From positions 1-63,743 of IMG/VR virus record IMGVR_UViG_3300050014_000315: a DNA stretch of 63,743 nucleotides; one strand, 5' to 3'. The notes below the pieces were generated by a model. It saw only the letters and a program-made list of their open reading frames with translations, was not told where the DNA came from and ran no database searches. Origin of the DNA: a virus. Of the stretch, positions 41,334 to 48,239 are shown piece by piece. Position numbers and translations under genes: made by a program. Positions within the stretch are counted from its first letter, which is position 1; the number at the start of each line of letters is the position of its first letter.

Positions 41334-41454
41334 GTCTGTCCTCGCGGATTACCACCGTCTGGAAGTTCGCGCCAGGGTACTCGCCCCATACCTGGCGGCG
41401 GTCGTAGATCTTTTTCGTAACTCTCACTCCATCAATCAGATATATGATTCTCAT
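41326..41454 (-). CDS. 42-aa small basic protein (MRIIYLIDGVRVTKKIYDRR...)
   Basis: It overlaps the RuvC-like start by eight bases. It is a beta-alpha pattern with a basic centre and a DRRD end. It is too short for standard gene calls but has a well-behaved composition and operon spacing. Function is unknown. Confidence 0.55.
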   Translation of the reverse strand: MRIIYLIDGVRVTKKIYDRRQVWGEYPGANFQTVVIREDRRD

Positions 41455-41461
41455 TTTCGTT

Positions 41462-41495
41462 TTACCCGCCGATGGGGTCTGATGTCATCGGCGGG
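41462..41495 (-). promoter_or_regulatory. hairpin with an 8-codon leader frame upstream of the 42-aa/ruvC genes
   Basis: CCCGCCGATG (41465) and CATCGGCGGG (41486) form a perfect 10-bp stem with an 11-nt loop. On the minus strand a GGAGG site precedes ATG ACA TCA GAC CCC ATC GGC GGG TAA (MTSDPIGG), which is read entirely through the hairpin. A translating ribosome would melt the stem, so it could gate expression of the downstream genes. Confidence 0.45.
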
Positions 41496-41542
41496 CCTCC
41501 ATTTATTGCATCACCGGTAGTGTGCCGGTCCACAAAGCTATG

Positions 41543-41854
41543 TCACTTCGCCAGCCGCGTAATCATCTTGTTGACGGACACGCGCCGATCCGCCTGGGCA
41601 GTCCCGAAGGCGTAGGCCGCCATCTGCTCGTGGCGCATCTCGTCGCCGCATCCCCAGACGGCTATGCCGCGCGTTTCCTCGCCTTCGGCAACGTAGGGAA
41701 ATGAGAGCGCCAGGTACACTTCAGATATCCGGTGCTTATCTCGCGCGGCGGCCACGTCGTCTAGAAATGCTTCCATGGCCGCGTTGCCGTCATTCGCGCT
41801 TGCGAACGGCTCTCGGATTTTTCGCATCAACGCCGCGTCGTTATGGTCACTCAT
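41543..41854 (-). CDS. 103-aa hypothetical protein
   Basis: It starts in an ATGA overlap. It is helical at first (MSDHNDAALMRKIREPFASA) with a mixed alpha/beta middle (EVYLALSFPYVAEGEETRGI). It ends RRVSVNKMITRLAK. No family is recognised. An 89-base gap with the leader hairpin follows. Confidence 0.6.
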   Translation of the reverse strand: MSDHNDAALMRKIREPFASANDGNAAMEAFLDDVAAARDKHRISEVYLALSFPYVAEGEETRGIAVWGCGDEMRHEQMAAYAFGTAQADRRVSVNKMITRLAK

Positions 41855-42201
41855 GCGTTTTCCTGGAGGTCCAGCAACTCCTGTCTATCCGCGTCCGTCA
41901 TCGCTGTGACTTTGACCTCTTCTCCAGAGTCAAGACGAACGATGCGCTTGCAACCGACTTCTGGCGTATCGAGTTCCACGCGACATTCCACGTTCCGGTA
42001 TTCGTAGCCCATGCCGATCTGCTCGGAAAGACGCTGGATCTTCGTGTTTTCGGCTTCTATCTGGCCATTTAAGTCGGAGTCGATTTCCTTTTTCTGCTGC
42101 TCAATCGCTGTGCGCCGTCGGTTGGATGTGGCGAGTTCTCTGGCGCGGTCGCTGATTTCCGCATCCGAAAAATCACACTTCAGATATTCCGTATATTCCA
42201 A
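41851..42201 (-). CDS. 116-aa coiled-coil protein, TTG start
   Basis: GGGAGG lies 7 bases before a TTG that opens (M)EYTEYLKCDFSDAEISD; upstream in-frame sequence is Ser/Arg-rich and unlikely. A central helix (RRTAIEQQKKEIDSDLNGQI) is coiled-coil-like, and the C-terminal half is beta-rich. It resembles small phage proteins encoded near recombination genes. Function is unknown. Confidence 0.6.
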   Translation of the reverse strand: MEYTEYLKCDFSDAEISDRARELATSNRRRTAIEQQKKEIDSDLNGQIEAENTKIQRLSEQIGMGYEYRNVECRVELDTPEVGCKRIVRLDSGEEVKVTAMTDADRQELLDLQENA

Positions 42202-42318
42202 TTCACTACCTCCCACGTCGCCGCTGGCTTCGGAACTCCAGATCCTCCCAGATTCTCGGGCTCCGCTCCAGTGGCTACGTGTGGATGGCAACTTTTCAGT
42301 TGCCCTGTGAATTTTGGT

Positions 42319-42369
42319 CTAGCCGTAGCCATCGCCGTAGCCGCTGCCGTAGCCGATTATTGCTGCCAT
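42319..42369 (-). CDS. 16-aa Gly-Tyr peptide (MAAIIGYGSGYGDGYG)
   Basis: It begins inside the end of the DUF6948-like gene after GGTGAAGG, and ends in TAG. Gly-Tyr-Gly repeats like this occur in other tiny phage peptides of unknown role. The overlap and repeat composition support expression, but the frame is too short to be sure. Confidence 0.4.
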   Translation of the reverse strand: MAAIIGYGSGYGDGYG

Positions 42370-42653
42370 ACCTTCACCGCTTTAATGGACGCCTGAGCTG
42401 CTGGAGTCACGCCCAGAATTTCGATTGCCTCGGTAAGTGTCACCAGCGGCACGGCGACGGGGAATTTGCACGCGGTCGAATTGCTGGTACCACTCACAGC
42501 CAATTGCGAGAGCGACGCCGCTCCAGCCCAATACCACAATCGACGCGCAAGGGAGAGAGTTACCTCTTTCCCCTTCCTGCTCTCTAGCGTTCCGGCGAAG
42601 ACACCGGCGCTGTACGTTCTCACGATCACGTATGGTTTCTTTTTTGTTGCCAT
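42357..42653 (-). CDS. DUF6948-like small phage protein
   Basis: GGGAGGAAAG lies before the start MATKKKPYVIVRTYSAGV. The sequence follows the pattern I recall for DUF6948: VIVRTYSAGVFAGTLESRKG, then ARRLWYWAGAASLSQLAVSG and VTLTEAIEILGVT. Function is unknown. The family is common in tailed phages near recombination genes. Confidence 0.65.
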   Translation of the reverse strand: MATKKKPYVIVRTYSAGVFAGTLESRKGKEVTLSLARRLWYWAGAASLSQLAVSGTSNSTACKFPVAVPLVTLTEAIEILGVTPAAQASIKAVKVWQQ

Positions 42654-42703
42654 CTTTCCTCCCATCGGAAGGCTCGCACTATCGCGCGAACCCACTGATG
42701 TGG

Positions 42704-42726
42704 AGGTCGGCGGTAAGCGCCGACCT
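42704..42726 (-). promoter_or_regulatory. 8-bp hairpin in the gap before the DUF6948-like gene
   Basis: AGGTCGGC and GCCGACCT pair perfectly around a 7-nt loop. It lies in a 97-base gap of an otherwise overlapping operon. No U-tract follows, so an mRNA processing or stability element is more likely than a terminator. Confidence 0.35.
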
Positions 42727-42750
42727 GTGCTCTAGTTACTCGCGCATCCG

Positions 42751-43158
42751 CTATCCTTTCGCCGGCTGGTCCAGCAGCTGCGGTACTGAAAAGCCGGATT
42801 CTATGATCCGGTCAACGTCCTCATCGGACACGCCCGTGCCGTCGCTCTCCTTCCACGCGCGCTGGAACATGCGAATTATCGAGTCCCGGTCTGACCCGAA
42901 GCGAGTGAAGAACTTATCTGGCCCGAGGCGGTGTATACTGCCCGCCCCATCCCGGTGATGTTCCATACCGCACAGGGGTATTGCTTCGATATCCGGGTAC
43001 TTCTGCCCCAGTCCGCGACGCGATGTGCTGAGGCCGACGTGGGCGGCCTCTACCGGGCTGCTGGAGGCTCCACTATGGGATTGTTCACAAGCCCAGCAGG
43101 GAAGGCCGCGGAGCCATGATAGATAGGCGTAGTTTCGAGTTGGCTTCCGGTGCTTCAT
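42751..43158 (-). CDS. Ref/DUF968-like HNH-fold nuclease
   Basis: In this 135-aa product CWAC (21-24), the EAAHVG histidine (H40) and PLCGMEHHR (C63, H67, H68) form the metal-binding core seen in phage P1 Ref-like and DUF968 nucleases, some of which cut RecA-coated D-loops. A basic N-terminus (MKHRKPTRNYAYLSWL) fits DNA binding. Located between NinB-like and DUF6948-like genes, it is probably part of the recombination module. Confidence 0.7.
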   Translation of the reverse strand: MKHRKPTRNYAYLSWLRGLPCWACEQSHSGASSSPVEAAHVGLSTSRRGLGQKYPDIEAIPLCGMEHHRDGAGSIHRLGPDKFFTRFGSDRDSIIRMFQRAWKESDGTGVSDEDVDRIIESGFSVPQLLDQPAKG

Positions 43159-43571
43159 AGGTCTACCTCGTATCTAGGAACTTCTCCTGGGCTCGGAAGA
43201 TAGCACCCCAACTCCGCGCCCAGACGCATGAGGTTATCCACAAACTCGCCCATCTCCTTGGTATCCAGAGACGACGTGCTGCGTACGGTTGGAAGCGAAG
43301 AATCTCCGTGGATCTTCAGAAACTTAAACTTAACCGCGTCCTTCATTTCGTCGTCGTCATATCCGCAATGTTCCGCCAGAATGTGGATGCAAAAATGGAG
43401 GTACGAATTCTGCGACAGCGTGCGCTTCTTACGTCTGGAACGCGGCAATGGTACCTCGATCTCCCTGCCCTCAAGCCGGCACAGAGCGGAGAACCACTTA
43501 TCCCCTTCACCGGGCGCCCAGTCGATCTTGCCTTTGCTCGCCGTACCATGGAGAATGGGTGAGGCCGCCAT
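43155..43571 (-). CDS. NinB-like recombination protein
   Basis: This 138-aa product has the NinB-type signature RTLSQNSYLHFCIHILAE, followed by GYDDDEMKDAVKFKFL and STSSLDTKEMGEFVDNLM. NinB (lambda Orf) binds single-stranded DNA and helps annealing proteins. It sits in the same operon as the ERF annealing protein and the RuvC-like resolvase, which supports this role. Four-base overlaps lie on both sides. Confidence 0.75.
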   Translation of the reverse strand: MAASPILHGTASKGKIDWAPGEGDKWFSALCRLEGREIEVPLPRSRRKKRTLSQNSYLHFCIHILAEHCGYDDDEMKDAVKFKFLKIHGDSSLPTVRSTSSLDTKEMGEFVDNLMRLGAELGCYLPSPGEVPRYEVDL

Positions 43572-44165
43572 TTACTTCACCACCAAACTGATTCCGCGCT
43601 CCCCGATATGTGCTCCGGGGACTCCGCCGAGCTGCTCAATCCCCGCCCGAACCGCCGCGTTGCTGACCGCCACCGTGCATTTGGTGTCGGCGGGGAAAAG
43701 CGGCTCCATTGTTGCCCAGTCGCTATATGGGACCGTAACCGTCGCCGTCCGATACTCTTCGGGGATCTCTGCCTCGTCGGTGATTACAAGTGGCGCTATG
43801 CCACCATTCCCTCGGAGGCTGATGGTGTGTGTCTGCCCTACCAGCTTTCTCGGGCCTTTGCGCGGCTCGGGCTGGCGTTCCAGTCCCTCTATGAGGTAAC
43901 CATCCAACCGAGCCAGGTCGGCCTGCTCTGTGGCGATTGCGGCGCTGATACGATTACGCTCCGCCTTGAGGGTGTCGATGCGGCGATCCTTCCAAATCCG
44001 AACCGCCGCGCATCCGTCGATCTTCGCCGGCAGAGTCTGCAAATACTCGCGTATCTGCCCATCGATGGCTTCCGTGGTCTCGCCTGCTTCCACCATCTCC
44101 GAGCGGAGTTCCATTAGGTCGGTGAGACCCCGATCCAGCGAGAATAACGTCACGTCGGAGGTCAT
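43572..44165 (-). CDS. Gp157-like coiled-coil protein
   Basis: In this 197-aa product the N-terminal ~95 residues (GLTDLMELRSEMVEAGETTE...DTLKAERNRISAAIATEQ) follow the siphovirus Gp157 pattern of paired helices that accompany ERF genes. The C-terminal half is beta-rich with a conserved-looking HTISLRGNGG segment. It starts in an ATGA overlap with the ERF stop. It probably assists recombination. The biochemical role is unknown. Confidence 0.65.
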   Translation of the reverse strand: MTSDVTLFSLDRGLTDLMELRSEMVEAGETTEAIDGQIREYLQTLPAKIDGCAAVRIWKDRRIDTLKAERNRISAAIATEQADLARLDGYLIEGLERQPEPRKGPRKLVGQTHTISLRGNGGIAPLVITDEAEIPEEYRTATVTVPYSDWATMEPLFPADTKCTVAVSNAAVRAGIEQLGGVPGAHIGERGISLVVK

Positions 44166-44839
44166 ACGCTCCCCTTTTTCAGATCGGCCAGCGCCATCCT
44201 AAGATCGTCGAACAGCAGTTTTGCCTTCTCGACGACGACCGGGATTTGATCGATCTCCTGGTACCCATGGAGCCCCATCACGCGCTGGAATTCCTCGGGA
44301 TGCTTGGCTGCGATGAACTTCTGAAGCCATCCTTGCGCCGCCGTGGTGATGCTCGCTTTCAGGTCTCCGGTGGACTCCTGTGGAGCGGCAGTTCGAACCT
44401 GTACTTTGGGCTTCGGCTGAGCCCTGGAATCCTCTGCACGTGGCTGTGCGCCTTCCCCATCCGTGTCTTCTGGTGCTACTCCGCCAACTGCGGCTAGAGA
44501 ATAGCGCCGAGCGTAAGTGATGCCGATTCCAATTGCTTGCGGGGAATCATCCTTTACCGTCAGGGACAGATCTGACGAAATCCACTGGCCGGATGAATGG
44601 GCCAGCAACGTCGTCACTGTGACCCTGGCTCCCTCTGCCGATGGCATCTGGATTACCGACAGACCGTTGGCCCCGAGCGGTTCACGAATTGCCGCCCAGA
44701 TGGACGACAGATCCGCGTACTTGTTGTGGAAGGATGGATTTACGCTATCCTTGGAAGCTCCTTCCATGGCGCGCTGCGCGGCGGAAAGTGCCGTAGCTAG
44801 TTGGTCGATGCTGTCAGATTGACGATAGTTAGATGGCAT
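44162..44839 (-). CDS. ERF-family single-strand annealing protein
   Basis: In this 225-aa product the ERF core is clear: LATALSAAQRAMEGASKDS, FHNKYADLSSIWAAIREPL, GLSVIQMP, and GIGITYARRYSLAAVGGV. ERF proteins form rings on single-stranded DNA and anneal complementary strands for phage recombination and circularisation. A charged linker (~140-175) and a helical C-terminus follow. It is the centre of the recombination module (Gp157-like, NinB-like, Ref-like, RuvC-like). Confidence 0.88.
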   Translation of the reverse strand: MPSNYRQSDSIDQLATALSAAQRAMEGASKDSVNPSFHNKYADLSSIWAAIREPLGANGLSVIQMPSAEGARVTVTTLLAHSSGQWISSDLSLTVKDDSPQAIGIGITYARRYSLAAVGGVAPEDTDGEGAQPRAEDSRAQPKPKVQVRTAAPQESTGDLKASITTAAQGWLQKFIAAKHPEEFQRVMGLHGYQEIDQIPVVVEKAKLLFDDLRMALADLKKGSV

Positions 44840-44891
44840 AAATTACCTCGGTCAGCGTGTCAGTGGGAATTGTCGCCAGTTCGCCGCTCAT
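44829..44891 (-). CDS. 20-aa peptide between ERF and upstream gene
   Basis: MSGELATIPTDTLTEVIYAI starts in an ATGA overlap with the preceding gene's stop, and its own stop overlaps the ERF start by 11 bases. The double coupling suggests a translational relay or a tiny protein; there is no room for an ordinary ERF ribosome site without it. Confidence 0.5.
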   Translation of the reverse strand: MSGELATIPTDTLTEVIYAI

Positions 44892-45154
44892 AACTTTGCC
44901 TCCGTAGCCTTGTCCCCGCGCATCCAAACCTCCAGTGAATTAGTGGCCGGATGGGTTCTGAACGATAGCTTCATCTCGCGTTTTTTGGCACTCTGATACA
45001 GGCTTGATTGGGCGATTGACAAACTGGCATACCCCTCGCCGGATACCATCAGAGATTTACCCTCTGGGATCGCCACTAGATCGGCAAAGAACTGGTCCAA
45101 TATTCCGGGACGGTGGAGGGCTTGCGGCGTCCGGTCCGCTGTGGTGTATGTCAT
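44888..45154 (-). CDS. 88-aa hypothetical protein
   Basis: Coupled on both sides by four-base overlaps. It has a helical start (GILDQFFADLVAIPEGKSLM) and a beta-rich end (MKLSFRTHPATNSLEVWMRG). It may be a small DNA-binding accessory of the recombination operon. No family is recognised. Confidence 0.6.
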   Translation of the reverse strand: MTYTTADRTPQALHRPGILDQFFADLVAIPEGKSLMVSGEGYASLSIAQSSLYQSAKKREMKLSFRTHPATNSLEVWMRGDKATEAKL

Positions 45155-45414
45155 ATCCCCTCCGCCGGCTGGGCCGGTATCACGGGGGTCTTCCGTGTCT
45201 TACTGCCCACCGGGCGACCGGGCTTGCGCTTGCGCGGCGTCTGATAGCCGAGCTTCGCCAGCGCCTCATTGATCCCAGCACGCTGTAATATCAGCGCCGC
45301 GATCAGGTCTGTCTGCTGTTTCGCTGCGTCTGCCGCCTTAAGTAATAGCGCGTCCGCCAATTCTTGCGGCGTCGATTGAATTTCCGTTTCCATCGTCGTT
45401 CCCTCGCTGTTCAC
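45151..45414 (-). CDS. 87-aa protein with AT-hook-like tail
   Basis: GTG start with AAGGAGG four bases upstream, inside a GTGA overlap; an in-frame ATG lies 21 bases later. A helical body (PQELADALLLKAADAAKQQT) is followed by KRKPGRPVGSKTRK, an AT-hook-like GRP core that could bind DNA minor grooves. Function is unknown. Confidence 0.6.
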   Translation of the reverse strand: MNSEGTTMETEIQSTPQELADALLLKAADAAKQQTDLIAALILQRAGINEALAKLGYQTPRKRKPGRPVGSKTRKTPVIPAQPAEGI

Positions 45415-45656
45415 AAATCCTCCTTAGTCGCCTCGCCTATAGAGAGCGCCGAAAGCACCTTCTGGGCAAATTCCCGAATCTGCTCGGTTGTGCCGTGGAA
45501 ATTCACCGTGTCCTTGCTGAATACACTGCGATTCGGCGCGTCTCCGCAATACGATTCGAGCCAAACGCACAGCGGAAGGTTATGAATACCGCCAACCGTA
45601 CTCCGGTATTTCTGCACTTCCACTTTTCCGTCAACGTGCAAGCTAATTAATGCCAT
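45411..45656 (-). CDS. 81-aa hypothetical protein
   Basis: It begins MALISLHVDGKVEVQKYRST with a beta-rich first half and a helical second half (TTEQIREFAQKVLSALS). It overlaps both neighbours. It is a plausible small soluble protein of unknown role. Confidence 0.6.
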   Translation of the reverse strand: MALISLHVDGKVEVQKYRSTVGGIHNLPLCVWLESYCGDAPNRSVFSKDTVNFHGTTEQIREFAQKVLSALSIGEATKEDL

Positions 45657-45912
45657 CGTCGTTGTCCTCTTCCCTTGTGGGTTCGTTCTCTTGCCTGGCC
45701 TGCGACCTACACGACAGGGGAGCCCCGCATGGAGTCTCGCCGCACATCGAGCAAGTCGAAGCTAGATCGCTGTCCTCTACTCCGCACAAGCAGCCATCCG
45801 TTGAACCGCACTCATGGCAACTGCTGACGTGCTCGGTTCTGCCGGCGATTTCATCCTCATCGCCGTGCAGATGGTCATAGCGCCCAGATCCCTCTGCCGC
45901 GTATCGACTCAT
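45643..45912 (-). CDS. 89-aa acidic protein with Cys clusters
   Basis: The start MSRYAAEGSGRYDHLHGDED is in an ATGA overlap. Cys pairs (CHECGSTDGCLCG, CSMCGETPCG) suggest two zinc sites or a redox role. The end is highly acidic (REEDNDDG). No family is recognised. Confidence 0.6.
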   Translation of the reverse strand: MSRYAAEGSGRYDHLHGDEDEIAGRTEHVSSCHECGSTDGCLCGVEDSDLASTCSMCGETPCGAPLSCRSQARQENEPTREEDNDDGIN

Positions 45913-46097
45913 GCGCTTGCTCCCGCCGCGGCCATCGCTGTATCCCGCGCGATACCGGACCAGTCTGCCAGGTCGCACGGATGCGCGATCCTCTCATCCG
46001 GCATGGCGGCGCGCGCCTTTTCGAGGGCCGTCTGCGCCTCGGTGAGCATGTCGAGTATGTCGAGCGGCTTTGCCTGCGTTGCGATTCCCTGCGTCAT
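45909..46097 (-). CDS. 62-aa helical protein
   Basis: It has four-base overlaps with both neighbours. It is an amphipathic helix (ILDMLTEAQTALEKARAAMP) followed by an Ala-rich end. Function is unknown. Confidence 0.6.
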   Translation of the reverse strand: MTQGIATQAKPLDILDMLTEAQTALEKARAAMPDERIAHPCDLADWSGIARDTAMAAAGASA

Positions 46098-46426
46098 TTC
46101 GTATCCAGAATTGCTGCCACGTCTACCCAGCTAATGACACCAGCTATCGAGGATTTCTCCCACAGCGCAAGCCGGTCGTAGGCGCGGCCCTTGCGCTCTA
46201 GCTCGGATTGTGCGTCCGACTTAGCCAAATTCAGCGCCTTCTCGGCATCCCACTTTTCATCCCATGCCTTGTTTCGCGCCGCCAGTCTGGCTTCCACATA
46301 CGGCGGATAGTGCAGCTTGCAAAATCGCTTGCCGCCATGGTGCATGGACGCCTTGATACTGCACTCGTGGCCGAAGTACGGATCAACTGTGTGTATGGTC
46401 GCTGAACATTGGTCTTCTGGCTTCAT
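46094..46426 (-). CDS. 110-aa protein with CHC-type N-terminus
   Basis: Residues 5-40 carry CSATIHTVDPYFGHEC and FCKLHYPP, a mixed Cys/His pattern likely to bind zinc. A long charged helix (AARNKAWDEKWDAEKALNLA) and a hydrophobic end (IAGVISWVDVAAIL) follow. No family is recognised. Confidence 0.6.
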   Translation of the reverse strand: MKPEDQCSATIHTVDPYFGHECSIKASMHHGGKRFCKLHYPPYVEARLAARNKAWDEKWDAEKALNLAKSDAQSELERKGRAYDRLALWEKSSIAGVISWVDVAAILDTK

Positions 46427-46628
46427 CTAATTCCCTCTTCGAATCATCCCGCTTGCCTGCTCGATAACCCTTCCACCAGCCTTCGGCCACCATCGATGCA
46501 ATGTGCCTCATGGAGTTAGGTGACAAGGTTGCGCCGCGATCCATCCAGACGGATGGCACTATGCGCTTCGCCGCTCGTTCAGCCCTCACGAACAGAAGGA
46601 CAGTTCGCTTAGTCGTTGGCATTGTCAT
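46383..46628 (-). CDS. 81-aa basic hypothetical protein
   Basis: The chosen start (MTMPTTKRTVLLFVRAERAA) has GAGGG just upstream; earlier in-frame sequence is Arg/Gly-rich and unlikely. It has a helix (NSMRHIASMVAEGWWKGYRA) and a charged end. It overlaps the next gene by 44 bases, more than usual here. Confidence 0.5.
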   Translation of the reverse strand: MTMPTTKRTVLLFVRAERAAKRIVPSVWMDRGATLSPNSMRHIASMVAEGWWKGYRAGKRDDSKRELDEARRPMFSDHTHS

Positions 46629-46867
46629 TCCCTCGGCGGGCACCTGCTGGCACCCGTTTCCATTTGCTGCTGATCTTCCCATTCCGCCGCGTCGCTCCAT
46701 TCGGAATCTAGGCAATCGTCGTATTCCTGCTGCGCGGTGATTGTGCCTTCTCCCCCACACAGTTCACACGTCGGGTTTGCCTCCATGCGGATCGGCGCAT
46801 CCGGGCCGGGGCGAATTCCCTGCGGCTCTTCGTGGACGCATGGGCATTTCATCGTCATCGCATCCAC
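46625..46867 (-). CDS. 80-aa acidic protein with CxxC knuckles
   Basis: CPCVHEEP near the start and CELCGGEG in the middle suggest one zinc site. The second half is very acidic (EYDDCLDSEWSDAAEWEDQQ). The start and stop overlap neighbours. Function is unknown. Confidence 0.55.
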   Translation of the reverse strand: MDAMTMKCPCVHEEPQGIRPGPDAPIRMEANPTCELCGGEGTITAQQEYDDCLDSEWSDAAEWEDQQQMETGASRCPPRE

Positions 46868-47061
46868 CCCGCGAAGTTATTCGCGCACTCCCGAACCAAC
46901 TGGCCCAGGAGAATGCCGCCCATTGCCAACATCCCCAGGGAAAATATGATCTCGGCCAGGCGCGGGCGATTGCGGATACGGCGCGCTTCAATCTCTCGCA
47001 GGTAGAGCGCGTATTCCGTGGCGGGTTCTCCGTAGGGATGGTTATACGTCTGGGTTCTCAT
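46855..47061 (-). CDS. 68-aa single-pass membrane protein
   Basis: GAAGGATC lies before the ATG. The cytoplasmic-type N-terminus (EYALYLREIEARRIRNRPRL) is basic. One transmembrane helix (EIIFSLGMLAMGGILLGQLV) is near the C-terminus. It could act at the membrane early in infection. No family is recognised. Confidence 0.6.
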   Translation of the reverse strand: MRTQTYNHPYGEPATEYALYLREIEARRIRNRPRLAEIIFSLGMLAMGGILLGQLVRECANNFAGWMR

Positions 47062-47678
47062 GCTTGATCCTTCGACGGCAGTAGATATGCTCGAATAATC
47101 ACCGATTGAGCATCCCTGGCGGCAGCCTCGGCGGCAGCCTCGGCGGCAGCCCAGGCGGCTGCCTTGGCGGCATCCCTGGCGGCAGCCCAGGCGGCTGCCT
47201 TGGCGGCAGCCCAGGCGGCAGCCTCGGCGGCATCCCAGGCGGAATCCCTGCCGGCAGCCCAGGCGGCTGCCTTGGCGGCAGCCTCGGCGGCAGCCCTGGC
47301 GGCAGCCGATATCCGCCCCAGCGCGAAGTCACGCGCGGCCTGAATCGCAGCCCTCGGGCGCGCATCGCCGGGATACTGCCTCTCGAATATCGGCAGCACC
47401 GATTCCGCAAAGTCTGCCGCCATCAATCGCGCGATGACATCGCAATTCTGTTCCGTCGCCTGCAATGCCCATAGGCAGTCGGCCACGCCGTTGCTGTCCA
47501 GGATGCGTAGCAGGTTGATCGGTGCATCGGGATCGTAGGTGGCGCCGACTGATGTCAGCAGCTTGCGCCACCCGGACGCGCAGGGATTGCACGCGCGGAT
47601 GCGGTTCAGGCTCGTGGTGAGCACCATCGCGTGCTCGGATGGATTAGGTCGAGTGAGTGGCTGGAGGTTAAGAAGCAT
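47058..47678 (-). CDS. 206-aa protein with long Ala-rich tandem repeat
   Basis: The start MLLNLQPLTRPNPSEH follows GGAGG; a second ATG (47627) opens MVLTTSLNRIRACNPC. The N-terminal half has the pattern LNRIRACNPCASGWRKLLTS...ILDSNGVADCLWAL, seen in many phage and plasmid proteins with variable repeats. Residues ~135-190 are Ala-rich with Trp, Glu, Lys and Asp every four residues, a very long helix. The role is unknown. The repeat number is likely variable between relatives. Confidence 0.7.
   Translation of the reverse strand: MLLNLQPLTRPNPSEHAMVLTTSLNRIRACNPCASGWRKLLTSVGATYDPDAPINLLRILDSNGVADCLWALQATEQNCDVIARLMAADFAESVLPIFERQYPGDARPRAAIQAARDFALGRISAAARAAAEAAAKAAAWAAGRDSAWDAAEAAAWAAAKAAAWAAARDAAKAAAWAAAEAAAEAAARDAQSVIIRAYLLPSKDQA
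47111..47307 (-). repeat. about 16 tandem ~12-bp units inside the Ala-repeat gene
   Basis: Units of the type GGCGGCAGCCTC (with CCAGGC, TGCCTT and ATCCCT variants) run head to tail with a period of 12 bases, sometimes 24. The multiple-of-three period keeps the frame, so copy number can change without breaking the gene. Confidence 0.85.
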
Positions 47679-47904
47679 TGAGCGCCTCCAGCGCATCGAG
47701 ACAAACGACCCCCTCGCGCTCGACATGCACCACAGCCGTGTGTTCTCCCAGGACGAATGCTTCGTGCGTGGTATTCGTCTCGCGGCCAGCCTTCTCGCCG
47801 ATGACAGGGTGGTAAAGGACGACGGTTCCCACGGAATGTTCGTGGTTCCACACGATGGCCTGTGCTTTCAGCTGATCGATGGTCTTTCGTTTCGACCTAG
47901 GCAT
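47668..47904 (-). CDS. 78-aa hypothetical protein
   Basis: The start MPRSKRKTIDQLKAQAIVWN is preferred to an earlier non-conserved extension. The basic helix at the start is followed by a beta-rich region (GTVVLYHPVIGEKAGRETNT) ending in LDALEALNAS, a pattern familiar from small phage early proteins. It overlaps both neighbours. Confidence 0.6.
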   Translation of the reverse strand: MPRSKRKTIDQLKAQAIVWNHEHSVGTVVLYHPVIGEKAGRETNTTHEAFVLGEHTAVVHVEREGVVCLDALEALNAS

Positions 47905-48046
47905 TGATGGCCTCCATTTCTTCGACTCTCTCCGCACGTCTATCTGACCCCAAACCAAATGCGATGCCAGAACCCGAAAACGTAGGGCAGTGGTTATCGG
48001 CCACTCCCCTACAGGTGGACGCGCAAGGAGAATTCAGAGTAGGCAT
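47897..48046 (-). CDS. 49-aa hypothetical protein
   Basis: MPTLNSPCASTCRGVADNHC begins after CTGGAG. Cys-rich start and charged end (RRAERVEEMEAINA). It overlaps the membrane-peptide frame upstream by 13 bases. It is short, so only moderately supported. Confidence 0.45.
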   Translation of the reverse strand: MPTLNSPCASTCRGVADNHCPTFSGSGIAFGLGSDRRAERVEEMEAINA

Positions 48047-48132
48047 ATCAGACTCCAGATCGCGATTGCGATGACCGCCGCGCACGACGTAAGGGCCGCC
48101 ACGGTCAGGATGAACACGAACGCGGCCCACAA
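48034..48132 (-). CDS. membrane-spanning segment, TTG start or frameshift product
   Basis: The frame encodes LWAAFVFILTVAALTSCAAV and continues hydrophobic to SLICLL. A TTG preceded by GGAG is the only start available. The open frame extends upstream (ESRPASSAAPELW) without any start codon, and lies -1 to the short gene above it, so a -1 shift at a CTCCCCC run would join them into one anchored protein. Confidence 0.4.
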   Translation of the reverse strand: MWAAFVFILTVAALTSCAAVIAIAIWSLICLL

Positions 48133-48239
48133 ACCACTGCTCCAAAGCTCGGGCGCAGCAGAAGACGCGGGGCGGGATTCAGCGATTTGCTCGGCGCAGA
48201 ATGGGGGAGATCATACGGGCTGTAGGGAGGAGTGCTCAT
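48105..48239 (-). CDS. 44-aa Pro/Ser-rich protein, possible 5' part of a frameshifted membrane protein
   Basis: It starts in an ATGA overlap with the gene above (MSTPPYSPYDLPHSAPSKSL). In its own frame it ends after a Cys/Arg-rich stretch. Its start is convincing, its end is not; the -1 frame carries the better protein. Confidence 0.4.
   Translation of the reverse strand: MSTPPYSPYDLPHSAPSKSLNPAPRLLLRPSFGAVVCGPRSCSS

Noticed and set aside
47111-47307. Tandem repeat as iteron-type origin
   Set aside because: The period is a multiple of three, inside a convincing gene, and encodes a regular Ala helix; there is no AT-rich neighbour.
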